The notes under the pieces are model-generated. The model was not told the origin of the DNA. It searched no databases and saw only the letters and a list, made by a program, of their open reading frames with translations. 64,000 nucleotides of DNA, taken from contig CAKPIG010000001.1 in the NCBI GenBank assembly GCA_934162255.1, positions 62,001-126,000 on the forward strand, in the 5' to 3' direction. Below are positions 15,712 through 23,834 of the stretch, in pieces (the stretch's first letter is position 1; each line of letters starts with the position of its first letter). The stretch is from an uncultured Clostridia bacterium (GTDB lineage: Bacteria > Bacillota > Clostridia > TANB77 > CAG-508). A program made the translations under genes and the position numbers.

Positions 15712-16905
15712 ATGAAAATCTTAGTATTAAATTGTGGTAGTTCATCACTAAAATATCAATTAATAAATATGGAAGACGAAAGTGTTTTAGCATCAGGAAA
15801 ATATGAAAGAATAGGAGAAGATGAAGCATTTATAACACATAAAGTAAATGGTCAAAAAATTGAAATAAAACATCCTGCATATAATCATTCCGAAGCTATA
15901 GATTTTACTTTAAAACAATTAACAAATCCAGAATATAAAGTAATAGATTCTTTGGATGAAATAAATGCTATAGGGCACAGATTAGTACATGGAGGAGAAA
16001 AGATTGCAGAATCAGTAATAATTGATGAAAATGTAGAAGAAGTTCTAAAAGAATATACAGATTTAGCACCACTACATAATCCAGCATGTATATTAGGAAT
16101 AGAAGCTTGTAAACAAGTATTACCAAGAAAGCCAATGGTTGGGGTATTTGATACAGCATTTCATCAAACAATGCCAAAAGAAAGATATATCTATCCAATT
16201 CCATATGAATATTATGAAAAATATTCTGTAAGAAAATATGGATTCCATGGAACATCACATATGTATGTGTCTCAAAGATTAGCAGAAATGTTAGGAAAAG
16301 ACATTAAAGATATGAAAATTGTTACATGTCATTTAGGACAGGGATCAAGTATATGTGCTGTAGATGGTGGAAAATCAGTAGATACAAGCATGGGATTAAC
16401 ACCACTTGCAGGAATACCAATGGTAACTCGTTCAGGAGATATGGACCCATCAGTAGTAACATTTTTAATGAAAAAAGAAAATCTTTCTATAGAACAAATG
16501 GAAGAGATATTAAATAAAAAATCAGGAGTTCAAGGAATATGTGGATTAGCACCAGATTTTAGAGAGATTGAATCAGCATCATATGGAAAATGTGAGAATG
16601 CAGCTGTTGCAATGGAAAAATTTAAATATGAAATTGCATCATATATCGCAAAATATACAATGGCAATGAAGGGAATTGATTATATTGTATTTACTGGTGG
16701 AGTAGGAGAAAATCAAATAAATATAAGAAAAGGAATTTGTGATAAATTAAGCTTCATGGGAGTAAAAATAGATGATGAAGCAAATAGCACAAGAGGAGAA
16801 GAAAAAGAAATTTCTGCATCAGATTCAAAAATCAAAGTGTATGTTGTTCCAACAAATGAAGAACTTATGATAGCAAAAGAAACAGTAAGATTAATAGAAA
16901 AATAG
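15712..16905 (+). CDS. Acetate kinase (copy 2)
   Basis: 397 residues, closely similar to copy 1 along its whole length, so a tandem duplicate rather than a separate kinase class. It also has CHLGQGSS and carries PMVTRSGDMDP, with Val in place of the Gly of the MGTR/MGSR loop. Both catalytic Arg motifs remain (HRLVHGGEK, TRSGD). The indels are small and the frame intact, so it is probably active. It could differ in substrate preference or kinetics; sequence alone does not say. RBS is AAAGGAAA. Confidence 0.93.
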   Translation: MKILVLNCGSSSLKYQLINMEDESVLASGKYERIGEDEAFITHKVNGQKIEIKHPAYNHSEAIDFTLKQLTNPEYKVIDSLDEINAIGHRLVHGGEKIAESVIIDENVEEVLKEYTDLAPLHNPACILGIEACKQVLPRKPMVGVFDTAFHQTMPKERYIYPIPYEYYEKYSVRKYGFHGTSHMYVSQRLAEMLGKDIKDMKIVTCHLGQGSSICAVDGGKSVDTSMGLTPLAGIPMVTRSGDMDPSVVTFLMKKENLSIEQMEEILNKKSGVQGICGLAPDFREIESASYGKCENAAVAMEKFKYEIASYIAKYTMAMKGIDYIVFTGGVGENQINIRKGICDKLSFMGVKIDDEANSTRGEEKEISASDSKIKVYVVPTNEELMIAKETVRLIEK

Positions 16906-16913
16906 GAGCCAAT

Positions 16914-17249
16914 ATGAAAATGTTAAAAAGTTTTAAATATGCATTACAAGGATTTATATCTGCATTCAAAACAGAGAAAAATATGAAAATACATATCTTA
17001 GCAACAATAATAGTAATAATTTTTGGTATTATATATAAAATAAATTGGCAGGAATGGTGTTTTTGTGTAATTGCAATAGTAGGTGTTATTTCGGCAGAAC
17101 TATGCAATACGGCAATAGAAACAGTAGTGAATATGGTAAGTCCAGAAATTCATCCTAAAGCCAAACTTGCTAAAGATATTGCTGCAGGAGCAGTACTTAT
17201 ATTTGCAATTCGGAGCATTTATAATAGGATTAATTATATTTCTACCTAA
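16914..17249 (+). CDS. dgkA: Diacylglycerol/undecaprenol kinase
   Basis: 111 residues, small trimeric membrane kinase of the DgkA family. It has an N-terminal amphipathic helix (SFKYALQGFISAFKTEKNMK), two clear membrane helices in the middle, and the signature AELCNTAIETVVNMVSPE (about 62-79) before a final helix. Gram-positive members phosphorylate undecaprenol and so feed cell wall synthesis. It follows ackA copy 2 by eight bases. Confidence 0.92.
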   Translation: MKMLKSFKYALQGFISAFKTEKNMKIHILATIIVIIFGIIYKINWQEWCFCVIAIVGVISAELCNTAIETVVNMVSPEIHPKAKLAKDIAAGAVLIFAIRSIYNRINYIST

Positions 17250-17256
17250 AATATTT

Positions 17257-17290
17257 TAGTCACTATATAGTCACAAAAAATTTGTATAAT
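17257..17290 (+). promoter_or_regulatory. mtgA promoter region with paired TAGTCAC direct repeats
   Basis: A consensus TATAAT (17285-17290) precedes the mtgA RBS. TAGTCAC occurs twice, at 17257-17263 and 17268-17274, with starts 11 bases apart, covering the -35 position. No good -35 hexamer is seen. The repeats could be an activator or repressor site. Confidence 0.45.
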
Positions 17291-17307
17291 ATAAGTAAGG
17301 TGATAAT

Positions 17308-18027
17308 ATGAAAGTAATAAAAAAGATAATAATATTCATACTATTAATTATATTATTATTGAGCTCTTTATTGATATATAAAGGATATATGGTATATAGA
17401 GAAGCTCTAGAAAAAATAAGTGTAAAAGATAAAGTTACAGAAATACAACAAAAAGAAGAATATACAAAATTAGAAAATATGTCTGATTTTTATTTAGATG
17501 CAGTAATTGCAGTAGAAGATAGGAGATTTTATGAACATGGTGCAATAGACCCTATTGCATTAATTAGAGCAACAGTAGTAAATATAAAAAGTTTTGAATT
17601 AAAAGAAGGCGGTAGTACAATAACACAACAATTAGCCAAAAACATTTATTTTTCACAAGAAAAATCAGCCTTAAGAAAAGTTGCTGAGATGTTTATGGCA
17701 CATGAAATTGAAAAAAATTGTGATAAAAATACAATATTAGAATTATATTTAAACACAAGTTATTTTGGAGATGGATATTATTGTGTTAAAGATGCAGCAA
17801 ATGGATATTTCAAAAAAGAACCAGCTGATATGAATAGAAATGAATCAAGTATGCTGGCAGGAATTCCAAATGCACCATCTGCATATTGTCCAACAAAGCA
17901 TTTGAATATGGCGAAACAAAGGCAAATACAAGTACTAGATAAAATGGTAAAATATGAATTTATTACAGAAAATGAGAAAGAAGAAATATTAAAGGAAAGT
18001 AACGCTGTAGAAAAAGAAGAAATTTAG
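17308..18027 (+). CDS. mtgA: Monofunctional peptidoglycan glycosyltransferase (GT51)
   Basis: 239 residues. A single N-terminal membrane anchor (residues 5-27) is followed by a GT51 transglycosylase domain that polymerises lipid II. Motifs: AVEDRRFYEHGAIDP (catalytic Glu70), EGGSTITQQLAKNIY (about 100-114), and ILELYLNTSYFGDGYYCV (about 144). No transpeptidase domain follows, so it is a monofunctional enzyme (MtgA/SgtB type), not a truncated class A PBP. The stop codon lies inside a palindrome shared with the opposing gene. Confidence 0.93.
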   Translation: MKVIKKIIIFILLIILLLSSLLIYKGYMVYREALEKISVKDKVTEIQQKEEYTKLENMSDFYLDAVIAVEDRRFYEHGAIDPIALIRATVVNIKSFELKEGGSTITQQLAKNIYFSQEKSALRKVAEMFMAHEIEKNCDKNTILELYLNTSYFGDGYYCVKDAANGYFKKEPADMNRNESSMLAGIPNAPSAYCPTKHLNMAKQRQIQVLDKMVKYEFITENEKEEILKESNAVEKEEI

Positions 18028-18049
18028 GAATTTCCTAGATTTCTTTTAT
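18017..18049. terminator. Palindromic terminator shared by two converging genes
   Basis: AAGAAATTTAGGAA (18017-18030) and TTCCTAGATTTCTT (18032-18045) are inverted with one mismatch, and TTTTATTTT follows on the + strand. Both stop codons, that of mtgA at 18025-18027 and that of the DUF1064 gene at 18035-18037, are within it. Confidence 0.7.
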
Positions 18050-18385
18050 TTTCATATTATATTTATCTTCAAAAACCTTCTTTTTAGTAATATATTCTTT
18101 AGTCCTTACACCTTTTACATCAATAACTTCATAAGAGTTATCAGTATTAAAGACAATAAAATCGGCCTTATATTTTAGTCCAGGTGCTAACATAAAAGTA
18201 GGCTGTAAACAAAAACCATTAATTTCTTTTGCTTGTAATCTTAATTTTAGTTGAGAATAATAATCTGCTTCTTTTTGACTATCAAAAGTATGTCCATCAA
18301 TAGAAGTTTTGTATGCTCTATATTTTGACCTTTTCTTTTTTGAATCAGTAAAATTTTTATAATCTTCTACACTCCAATGTTCCAT
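18035..18385 (-). CDS. DUF1064-like PD-(D/E)XK nuclease-fold protein
   Basis: 117 residues. SKKKRSKYRAYKTSIDGHTFDSQKEADYY matches the start of DUF1064 proteins (most often phage-borne), here given as separate motifs: KYRAYKT, TFDSQKEADYY. A nuclease-like core follows: KYKADFIVF, then YEVIDVKGVRT, with D and ExxDxK positions as in PD-(D/E)XK enzymes. The start at 18385 follows AAGGAG at nine bases; a longer frame to 18445 lacks an RBS. No other phage gene is near, so it is probably a domesticated or isolated copy. Function unproven. Confidence 0.68.
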   Translation of the reverse strand: MEHWSVEDYKNFTDSKKKRSKYRAYKTSIDGHTFDSQKEADYYSQLKLRLQAKEINGFCLQPTFMLAPGLKYKADFIVFNTDNSYEVIDVKGVRTKEYITKKKVFEDKYNMKIKEI

Positions 18386-18432
18386 AATATTTAACTCCTT
18401 TGTATATAATACTGTTATTATATACAAAAAGA

Positions 18433-18461
18433 TTGAAATAATCAAGTAATTGTAGTATAAT
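18433..18461 (+). promoter_or_regulatory. Promoter of the small membrane protein gene
   Basis: TTGAAA (18433-18438), 17 bases, TATAAT (18456-18461); 52 bases before the ATG at 18514, which has a strong GGGGAGGGG RBS. Confidence 0.6.
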
Positions 18462-18513
18462 ATAAAGCATAGCTAAATAGCGATTATAATACTGTAAGGG
18501 GAGGGGAAAAGCT

Positions 18514-18891
18514 ATGAAGAAGAAGCGGATATTATTTGTGTTAGGAGTATCAACATTAATGTTCCTTACAATGAGCTATGCTCGAATGTGGTATAGAGTA
18601 CTACTGTTCATATTTAATTATTTTATATTGAATGTAACTGTATCTGAATACGGCTACATAAAGGAAAAAATGAAATATGAACAACAGGATGAATACAAGA
18701 AATATCATTTGCTACACTTCTTTAGAAGTTGTATAGCCTTCGTTATAGGCTTAATTTTGACACATTGTATATGGGATAGAAATATGAATGCTATTAAAGT
18801 TATTGAGATTTATTTAGTTTTCCTATTAATGGGAATAGAAGCTTTAGTTGGATTCAAATTTGATATTCCAGAAAACAAAGAAGAACAATAA
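18514..18891 (+). CDS. Small membrane protein of unknown function
   Basis: 125 residues with about four hydrophobic segments (roughly 5-22, 27-43, 69-87 and 95-112). A charged loop with KEKMKYEQQDEYKKY separates the first pair from the second pair, and the C-terminus is charged and cytoplasmic-like. I do not recognise a family. It has its own promoter, a strong RBS and its own terminator, so it is a single-gene unit. Confidence 0.75.
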   Translation: MKKKRILFVLGVSTLMFLTMSYARMWYRVLLFIFNYFILNVTVSEYGYIKEKMKYEQQDEYKKYHLLHFFRSCIAFVIGLILTHCIWDRNMNAIKVIEIYLVFLLMGIEALVGFKFDIPENKEEQ

Positions 18892-18905
18892 AAAATTATT
18901 CTTTT

Positions 18906-18933
18906 AGAGGACTTATAATATAGTCCTCTTTTT
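18906..18933 (+). terminator. Terminator of the small membrane protein gene
   Basis: AGAGGACT and AGTCCTCT form a perfect eight-base stem around eight A/T bases, followed by TTTTT. Confidence 0.9.
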
Positions 18934-19028
18934 CAAATATTATTAGAAAGAGTAGTCAAATATATTGACAAGATATGCCGAATATGATAATCTAGTATCG
19001 AAAACCAGATATAAAAAAGGAGAGTATC

Positions 19029-20744
19029 ATGGAAAAATATTTTGAATCAGTTAATTGTAAAAATATAAAAGAAATACTATATAATTCGGCAAATGTATAT
19101 GGGACAAAAGCTGCATTTATATTAAAGCATAAAAATGGAGAAAAAACTACATATGAAGAAATCACATATAAAAAATTGTTACAAGATGTAAATGCATTTG
19201 GAACAAAATTATATGATTTAGGATTACAAGGCAAAAGAATAGCAATAGTTGGAAGAAATAGATATGAATGGGTTGTTGCACATTTGGCCAATTTATTGGG
19301 AGGAATAGTATCAATTCCACTAGACAAAGAGTTACAAGTAGATGAACTAGAAAGTTGTCTAGAAAGAAGTAAAGCAGATGTTGTAGTTTTTGATGAAAAA
19401 TACAAAGAAAATATAGAAGAAATAAAAAATAGAAATAATACATCATTAAAACAATTCATCTGTATGACTAAACAAGAAGGGTATTTGAACTTTTGGGATT
19501 TAAAAGAAGAAGGTCAAAAACTAATAAAAAAGGGACAAAAAGATTATGTAAAAACTAAAATTGACAACAACAAAATGGCAATATTATTATTCACATCTGG
19601 AACTACATCAAAGTCAAAAGCAGTAATGCTTTCACAATATAACATTGCATCAAATGTTTATGCAATGCTATTAGTAGAAGAAATTTTATCAACAGATAGA
19701 AACTTACTATTCTTACCATTACATCATATTTTTGGTTCAACAGGGTTAATAGTAATGTTAGCTGCTGGAGTAACAAGTGCTTTTCCAGATGGATTAAGAT
19801 ATGTGCAACAAAATCTAAAAGAATATAAAATATCATTATTTATAGGAGTTCCTCTTCTTGTTGAAGCAATGTACAAAAGAATGGAAAAGGAAATAGAAAA
19901 ACAAGGAAAAACTAAAACTGTAAATAGAGCAAAAAAGGTAAGTAATATATTATTAAAATGTCATATAGATATTAGAAGAAAATTATTCAAACAATTAATA
20001 GATGCCCTTGGAGGACATATGAGATTTATTATCTCAGGAGGAGCTCCACTAGATAAGAAAATAGCAAAAGGATTTAATGAAATTGGAGTAAAATTAGTTC
20101 AAGGATATGGTTTAACAGAGACTGCACCAGTAATATCAGCAGAAAATGTTAGAAATACAAAATATGGATCAATTGGTATGCCAATGGGAAATATTGAATT
20201 TGACATAGCAAATAAAGATGAAAATGGAATTGGTGAAATTCGTATAAAAGGTCCAAACGTGATGCTAGGATATTATGAGAACAAAGAAGCAACAGATGCA
20301 GTAATAAGAGATGGATGGTTCTATACAGGAGATTTAGCATATAGAGATAATAAAGGATTTATCTTTTTAGCAGGAAGACAAAAAGATATGATAGTATTAA
20401 AAAATGGTAAAAAAATATTTCCAGAAGAAATTGAAACATTAATAAATCATATAGAATTAGTAAAAGAATGTATTGTTTTTGGTATGCCAGATGAAGTTGA
20501 TAAAAATGATGTAAAACTTTCAGTGAAAGTTGTTTATGATAAGGATATTGCAAAAGAAAAATATCCAGATGCAACAATTGAAGATTTACAAAAAATGATA
20601 TGGGAACAAATAAAAGAAATAAATAAGACATTTCCAACATATAAATATATAAAAAATATGATATTAACAGATGAAGAATTAATAAAAACGACAACACAAA
20701 AAGTAAAAAGACATGAGGAAATCAAGAGAATCTTAGAAAAATAA
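19029..20744 (+). CDS. AMP-dependent long-chain acyl ligase (FadD-like), copy 1
   Basis: 571 residues, ANL-superfamily adenylating enzyme. The P-loop is LLFTSGTTSKSKAVMLS (about 185), the A5 motif GYGLTETAPVIS (about 362), the A7 motif GWFYTGDLAYRD (about 428) and the C-terminal hinge GRQKDMIVLKNGKKIFPEE. The C-terminal catalytic Lys region reads IKTTTQKVKRHEE. It is likely to activate a fatty acid to acyl-AMP and pass it to CoA or ACP. A TTGACA sits at 18965. It resembles the gene at 22224; the two flank the SCIFF peptide and the flippase-like gene. Confidence 0.9.
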   Translation: MEKYFESVNCKNIKEILYNSANVYGTKAAFILKHKNGEKTTYEEITYKKLLQDVNAFGTKLYDLGLQGKRIAIVGRNRYEWVVAHLANLLGGIVSIPLDKELQVDELESCLERSKADVVVFDEKYKENIEEIKNRNNTSLKQFICMTKQEGYLNFWDLKEEGQKLIKKGQKDYVKTKIDNNKMAILLFTSGTTSKSKAVMLSQYNIASNVYAMLLVEEILSTDRNLLFLPLHHIFGSTGLIVMLAAGVTSAFPDGLRYVQQNLKEYKISLFIGVPLLVEAMYKRMEKEIEKQGKTKTVNRAKKVSNILLKCHIDIRRKLFKQLIDALGGHMRFIISGGAPLDKKIAKGFNEIGVKLVQGYGLTETAPVISAENVRNTKYGSIGMPMGNIEFDIANKDENGIGEIRIKGPNVMLGYYENKEATDAVIRDGWFYTGDLAYRDNKGFIFLAGRQKDMIVLKNGKKIFPEEIETLINHIELVKECIVFGMPDEVDKNDVKLSVKVVYDKDIAKEKYPDATIEDLQKMIWEQIKEINKTFPTYKYIKNMILTDEELIKTTTQKVKRHEEIKRILEK

Positions 20745-20748
20745 TAAT

Positions 20749-20777
20749 TTGCAAATAGTATATAAATAGTATATAAT
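20749..20777 (+). promoter_or_regulatory. Putative promoter of the SCIFF peptide gene
   Basis: TTGCAA (20749-20754), 17 bases, TATAAT (20772-20777). It gives the peptide its own transcript of about 200 bases ending at the 20994-21020 hairpin. Confidence 0.55.
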
Positions 20778-20823
20778 AAAAGTGTCACTTGTAAATAAAC
20801 GCAGTTGAAAGGAGAGGTAAAAA

Positions 20824-20976
20824 ATGAACAACAAGAAATCACACATCAAAACTCTTTCTACTAGATGCATGGTAGATAGCATGAAAAACGGTGGATGTGG
20901 CGAATGCCAGACATCTTGTCAGTCGGCGTGCAAGACATCATGTACTGTAGGAAATCAAAGCTGTGAAAACAAGTAA
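20824..20976 (+). CDS. scfA: SCIFF (six-cysteines-in-forty-five) ranthipeptide precursor
   Basis: 50-residue peptide, below usual ORF length cut-offs. It begins MNNKKSHIKTLSTRC and has the nearly invariant SCIFF block from CGECQTSC through CQSACKTSC to TVGNQSC. RBS is AGGAGAGG. Known SCIFF peptides of Clostridia are modified by a radical SAM maturase that makes thioether bridges. Cysteines are at 15, 25, 28, 32, 36, 40 and 47, so there is one more than the usual six, at position 15 in the leader. No radical SAM gene is adjacent or elsewhere in the window, although the maturase gene is normally next door. Confidence 0.95.
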   Translation: MNNKKSHIKTLSTRCMVDSMKNGGCGECQTSCQSACKTSCTVGNQSCENK

Positions 20977-20993
20977 TCATTTTTTATCAAAGG

Positions 20994-21020
20994 ATAAGGC
21001 CACAATAATTGTGGCCTTAT
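20994..21020 (+). terminator. Strong hairpin after the SCIFF gene
   Basis: ATAAGGCCACAA and TTGTGGCCTTAT form a perfect 12-base stem with a three-base loop. The downstream T content is poor (TCCAGT), so it may protect the short mRNA 3' end as much as terminate. Confidence 0.75.
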
Positions 21021-21120
21021 TCCAGTATAAAGATTAATAATTTATTAAAAACACAGAGTTATTATTGATAAATAGTACTCATTGTGATAATATTTACAAG
21101 AAGAAGGTAAAGGAACTAAA

Positions 21121-22131
21121 ATGAAGAAAAAGGGAAAATTATTTAGAAATTTATTAATTTTTATATTTTTAATAATATTAACATTTTATATATTGCTAAA
21201 AGATCAAGATGTTGAAAATATAATTAGCATAATAAAATCAGCTCAAATAAAATTTGTTCTAATCGGAGTATTATGTATGGGAATATACATAATATTTGAA
21301 GCAATAAATATAGGAAGATTATTGAAAAAATTAAATGAAAAATCAACATTTATCAAAAACGTAAAATATGCGATGATAGGATTTTTCTTTAGTTCAATAA
21401 CACCAGCAGCTAGTGGAGGTCAACCAATGCAAATTTATTATATGTACAAAGATGGAATTGCAGTATCAAATTCGACACTTACACTATTAATAAACTTAAC
21501 AAGCATGCAAATTTGTACAATAGGAATTGCATTAACAAGTTTAATATTTAATTATAAATATTTAAACAAAGTTCTAATTATATTTTTTATAATTGGATTA
21601 ACATTAAACTTAAGTGCGTTGATTTTACTGATAATAGGAGTTTTTTCACGAAGAATGTCAAAATGGTTAATAAATGTAGCGTTAAAAATTCTAGGATTTT
21701 TCAAAGTGAAAAATTTGGATAAAAAGAAAGAAAAATTTGAAGCAGAACTTACAAAGTATCAAGAAGGAGCAAAATATATAAAAAATAATAAAGTCTTAAT
21801 GTTAAAAACATTATGTACAACATTAATTCAATTTTTGATATATTATAGTATAAATTATTGGACGTATAGAGCTCTTGGCTTTTCAGAATGCAATATACTA
21901 AAAATAATATCAATGCAATCTGTACTATATGCAACAGTTTCAGGAATTCCTTCTCCAGGAGCAGTAGGAGTGAGTGAAGGAGCATTTATGGAAATATTTA
22001 GACATGTATATCCAGCTGAAACTATGAGTAGTGCGGTTCTATTAAACAGGGGAATTAATTTCTATTTGTTTGTATTATTAAGTGGAATAATAGCAATAAT
22101 AAATCATTTGAAAATAGATGAAAAAAAATAG
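21121..22131 (+). CDS. Flippase-like / lysylphosphatidylglycerol synthase TM-region family protein
   Basis: 336 residues, polytopic membrane protein with about eight hydrophobic helices. SSITPAASGGQPMQIYYM (about 94-111) and SGIPSPGAVGVSEGAFMEIF (about 275-294) are hallmarks of the UPF0104/LPG_synthase_TM family. The soluble aminoacyl transferase domain of MprF is absent. Family members translocate or handle lipids or lipid-linked sugars; the substrate is unknown here. It overlaps a terminator at its 3' end. Confidence 0.85.
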   Translation: MKKKGKLFRNLLIFIFLIILTFYILLKDQDVENIISIIKSAQIKFVLIGVLCMGIYIIFEAINIGRLLKKLNEKSTFIKNVKYAMIGFFFSSITPAASGGQPMQIYYMYKDGIAVSNSTLTLLINLTSMQICTIGIALTSLIFNYKYLNKVLIIFFIIGLTLNLSALILLIIGVFSRRMSKWLINVALKILGFFKVKNLDKKKEKFEAELTKYQEGAKYIKNNKVLMLKTLCTTLIQFLIYYSINYWTYRALGFSECNILKIISMQSVLYATVSGIPSPGAVGVSEGAFMEIFRHVYPAETMSSAVLLNRGINFYLFVLLSGIIAIINHLKIDEKK

Positions 22132-22153
22132 AAGCATTTGCTTCTATTTTTTT
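22121..22153 (+). terminator. Terminator overlapping the end of the flippase-like gene
   Basis: AAAAATAGAAGC pairs with GCTTCTATTTTT around a short ATTT loop, followed by a T-run. The stop codon is inside the left arm. Confidence 0.9.
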
Positions 22154-22180
22154 GTACTGACCTATCAGTATAGGTACAAA
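22151..22180 (+). promoter_or_regulatory. Palindromic operator-like site before the fatty-acid operon
   Basis: ACCTAT, CAGT, ATAGGT (22160-22175) is a perfect inverted repeat, flanked by TTTGTAC (22151-22157) and GTACAAA (22174-22180). The overall form resembles binding sites of TetR- or FapR-type lipid regulators. It is at the point where the operon promoter should lie (44 bases before the chosen start). No regulator gene is adjacent. Confidence 0.55.
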
Positions 22181-22223
22181 TCAAAAGAAATGTGATATAA
22201 ATATCTGCATGGGAGAAATGCAA

Positions 22224-23834
22224 ATGATTATAATTAATAGTTTAAAAGATATGCTAGAAAAATCAGGAAAAGTATATGGTTCAAAAACAGCATACAAAAT
22301 CAGAAAAAATGAAAATGAATATTTAGAAATTACACATAATGAAGTAAGACAGATGGTAGATGCGCTTGGAACATCATTAGTAAATATGGGATTAAAGAAT
22401 AAAAAGATTGGAGTAATTGGAGAAAATAGATATGAATGGGAAATCGCATACTTGTCAATAGTTTGTGGAACTGGAATTGTAGTTCCATTAGATAAATCTC
22501 TACCAGATAATGAATTAAAAAGGCTTATAGAACGATCTGAAATAGAAGCAATATTTTATTCGAAAAAGTATACAGACTTTTTTACAAAAGGAAAAATCGG
22601 AAAACTAAAATATCTGATATCAATGGATATTAAAGAAAATAATGATTTAGAATATTCACAATATCAACTAATAAGAGAAGGAAATGAATTATTAGAAAAA
22701 GGAAACAAAAAATTTGTTGATGCACAAATAGATAATAAAAAAATGAGTATAATGTTATTTACTTCAGGGACAACATCAGAAGCTAAAGCAGTAGCATTAT
22801 CTCATTGGAATATTTGTTCCAATTTAATGGATATGTCATCAATACTCGAAATCAATTCAGATGATATATTCTTATCATTTTTGCCACTACATCATGTATT
22901 TGAATGCACAGTTGGTTTTTTACTTGCATTATATCAAGGAGCAGAAACAGTGTTTTGCGATGGAATAAGACATATACCAGAAAATATGAGAGAATATAAA
23001 GTGTCTGTAATGGCATCAGTTCCAGCAATATATGAAAGGCTATTTAAATTAATTCAAAAAAATTTAAAAGAAGGAAAATCTATAAAGCAAATTCATGAGA
23101 TGCTTGGTGGTAATATAAAATTAATGATAAGTGGAGCAGCGAGCTTGGACAAGCAAATTGAGAAGGCATATAGAAAACAGGGATTCAATATAGTACAAGG
23201 CTATGGGTTAACTGAAACATCACCTGTTGTTGCAATAGGAACTAAAGAAAACTATAAAGAAGGTTCAATAGGTAAACCAATTCCAAGTGACGAAGTTAAA
23301 ATTATAAATTCAAATTCAGAAGGGATTGGAGAGCTTTGTATAAAAGGTCCTAATGTTATGCTTGAATATTATCAGAATCCAAAAGCTACAGAAGAAGTAT
23401 TAAAAGATGGATGGTTTCACACAGGAGATTTAGCTCGAATTGATGATGAGGGGTTTATTTTCATTTGTGGAAGAAAAAAGAATGTTATTGTACTAAAAAA
23501 TGGTAAAAATATTTTTCCGGAAGAAATAGAAAACATGATAAACAAAGAAGATGGAATAGAAGAGTCCTTTATATTTGGAAAACCTCAATCAGAAGATAAA
23601 GATAACATAAAAATTTTCGCAAAAATAATATATAATCAAGAATACTTTCAAAATAAAACTAAAGATGAAATTTATAAAATAATAACCAATAAAATAAAAA
23701 AGATTAATATTCAAATGCCAAAGTATAAAGCAATAAGAGGTATTATATTAAGCACAGAACCACTTATAAAAACAACAACGAATAAGATAAAAAGAGAAAA
23801 AAATTTAGAAAGAATACTAAAAGAGGAAATTTAA
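22224..23834 (+). CDS. AMP-dependent acyl ligase (FadD-like), copy 2, first gene of the fatty-acid operon
   Basis: 536 residues, same ANL family as the gene at 19029. Motifs: MLFTSGTTSEAKAVALSHW, GYGLTETSPVVAIGT, GWFHTGDLARID, GRKKNVIVLKNGKNIFPEE, and C-terminal IKTTTNKIKREKN. Start at 22224 was chosen because GGGAGAA is properly spaced; an upstream ATG at 22209 overlaps that RBS. Heading an operon of acc and fab genes, it may activate exogenous or recycled fatty acids to acyl-ACP or acyl-CoA. Its stop overlaps the birA start. Confidence 0.88.
   Translation: MIIINSLKDMLEKSGKVYGSKTAYKIRKNENEYLEITHNEVRQMVDALGTSLVNMGLKNKKIGVIGENRYEWEIAYLSIVCGTGIVVPLDKSLPDNELKRLIERSEIEAIFYSKKYTDFFTKGKIGKLKYLISMDIKENNDLEYSQYQLIREGNELLEKGNKKFVDAQIDNKKMSIMLFTSGTTSEAKAVALSHWNICSNLMDMSSILEINSDDIFLSFLPLHHVFECTVGFLLALYQGAETVFCDGIRHIPENMREYKVSVMASVPAIYERLFKLIQKNLKEGKSIKQIHEMLGGNIKLMISGAASLDKQIEKAYRKQGFNIVQGYGLTETSPVVAIGTKENYKEGSIGKPIPSDEVKIINSNSEGIGELCIKGPNVMLEYYQNPKATEEVLKDGWFHTGDLARIDDEGFIFICGRKKNVIVLKNGKNIFPEEIENMINKEDGIEESFIFGKPQSEDKDNIKIFAKIIYNQEYFQNKTKDEIYKIITNKIKKINIQMPKYKAIRGIILSTEPLIKTTTNKIKREKNLERILKEEI

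Noticed and set aside
16326..16517. 63-codon + strand frame within ackA copy 2, and a similar one at 52994 in xerD
   Set aside because: Out of frame inside strongly supported genes, no RBS.
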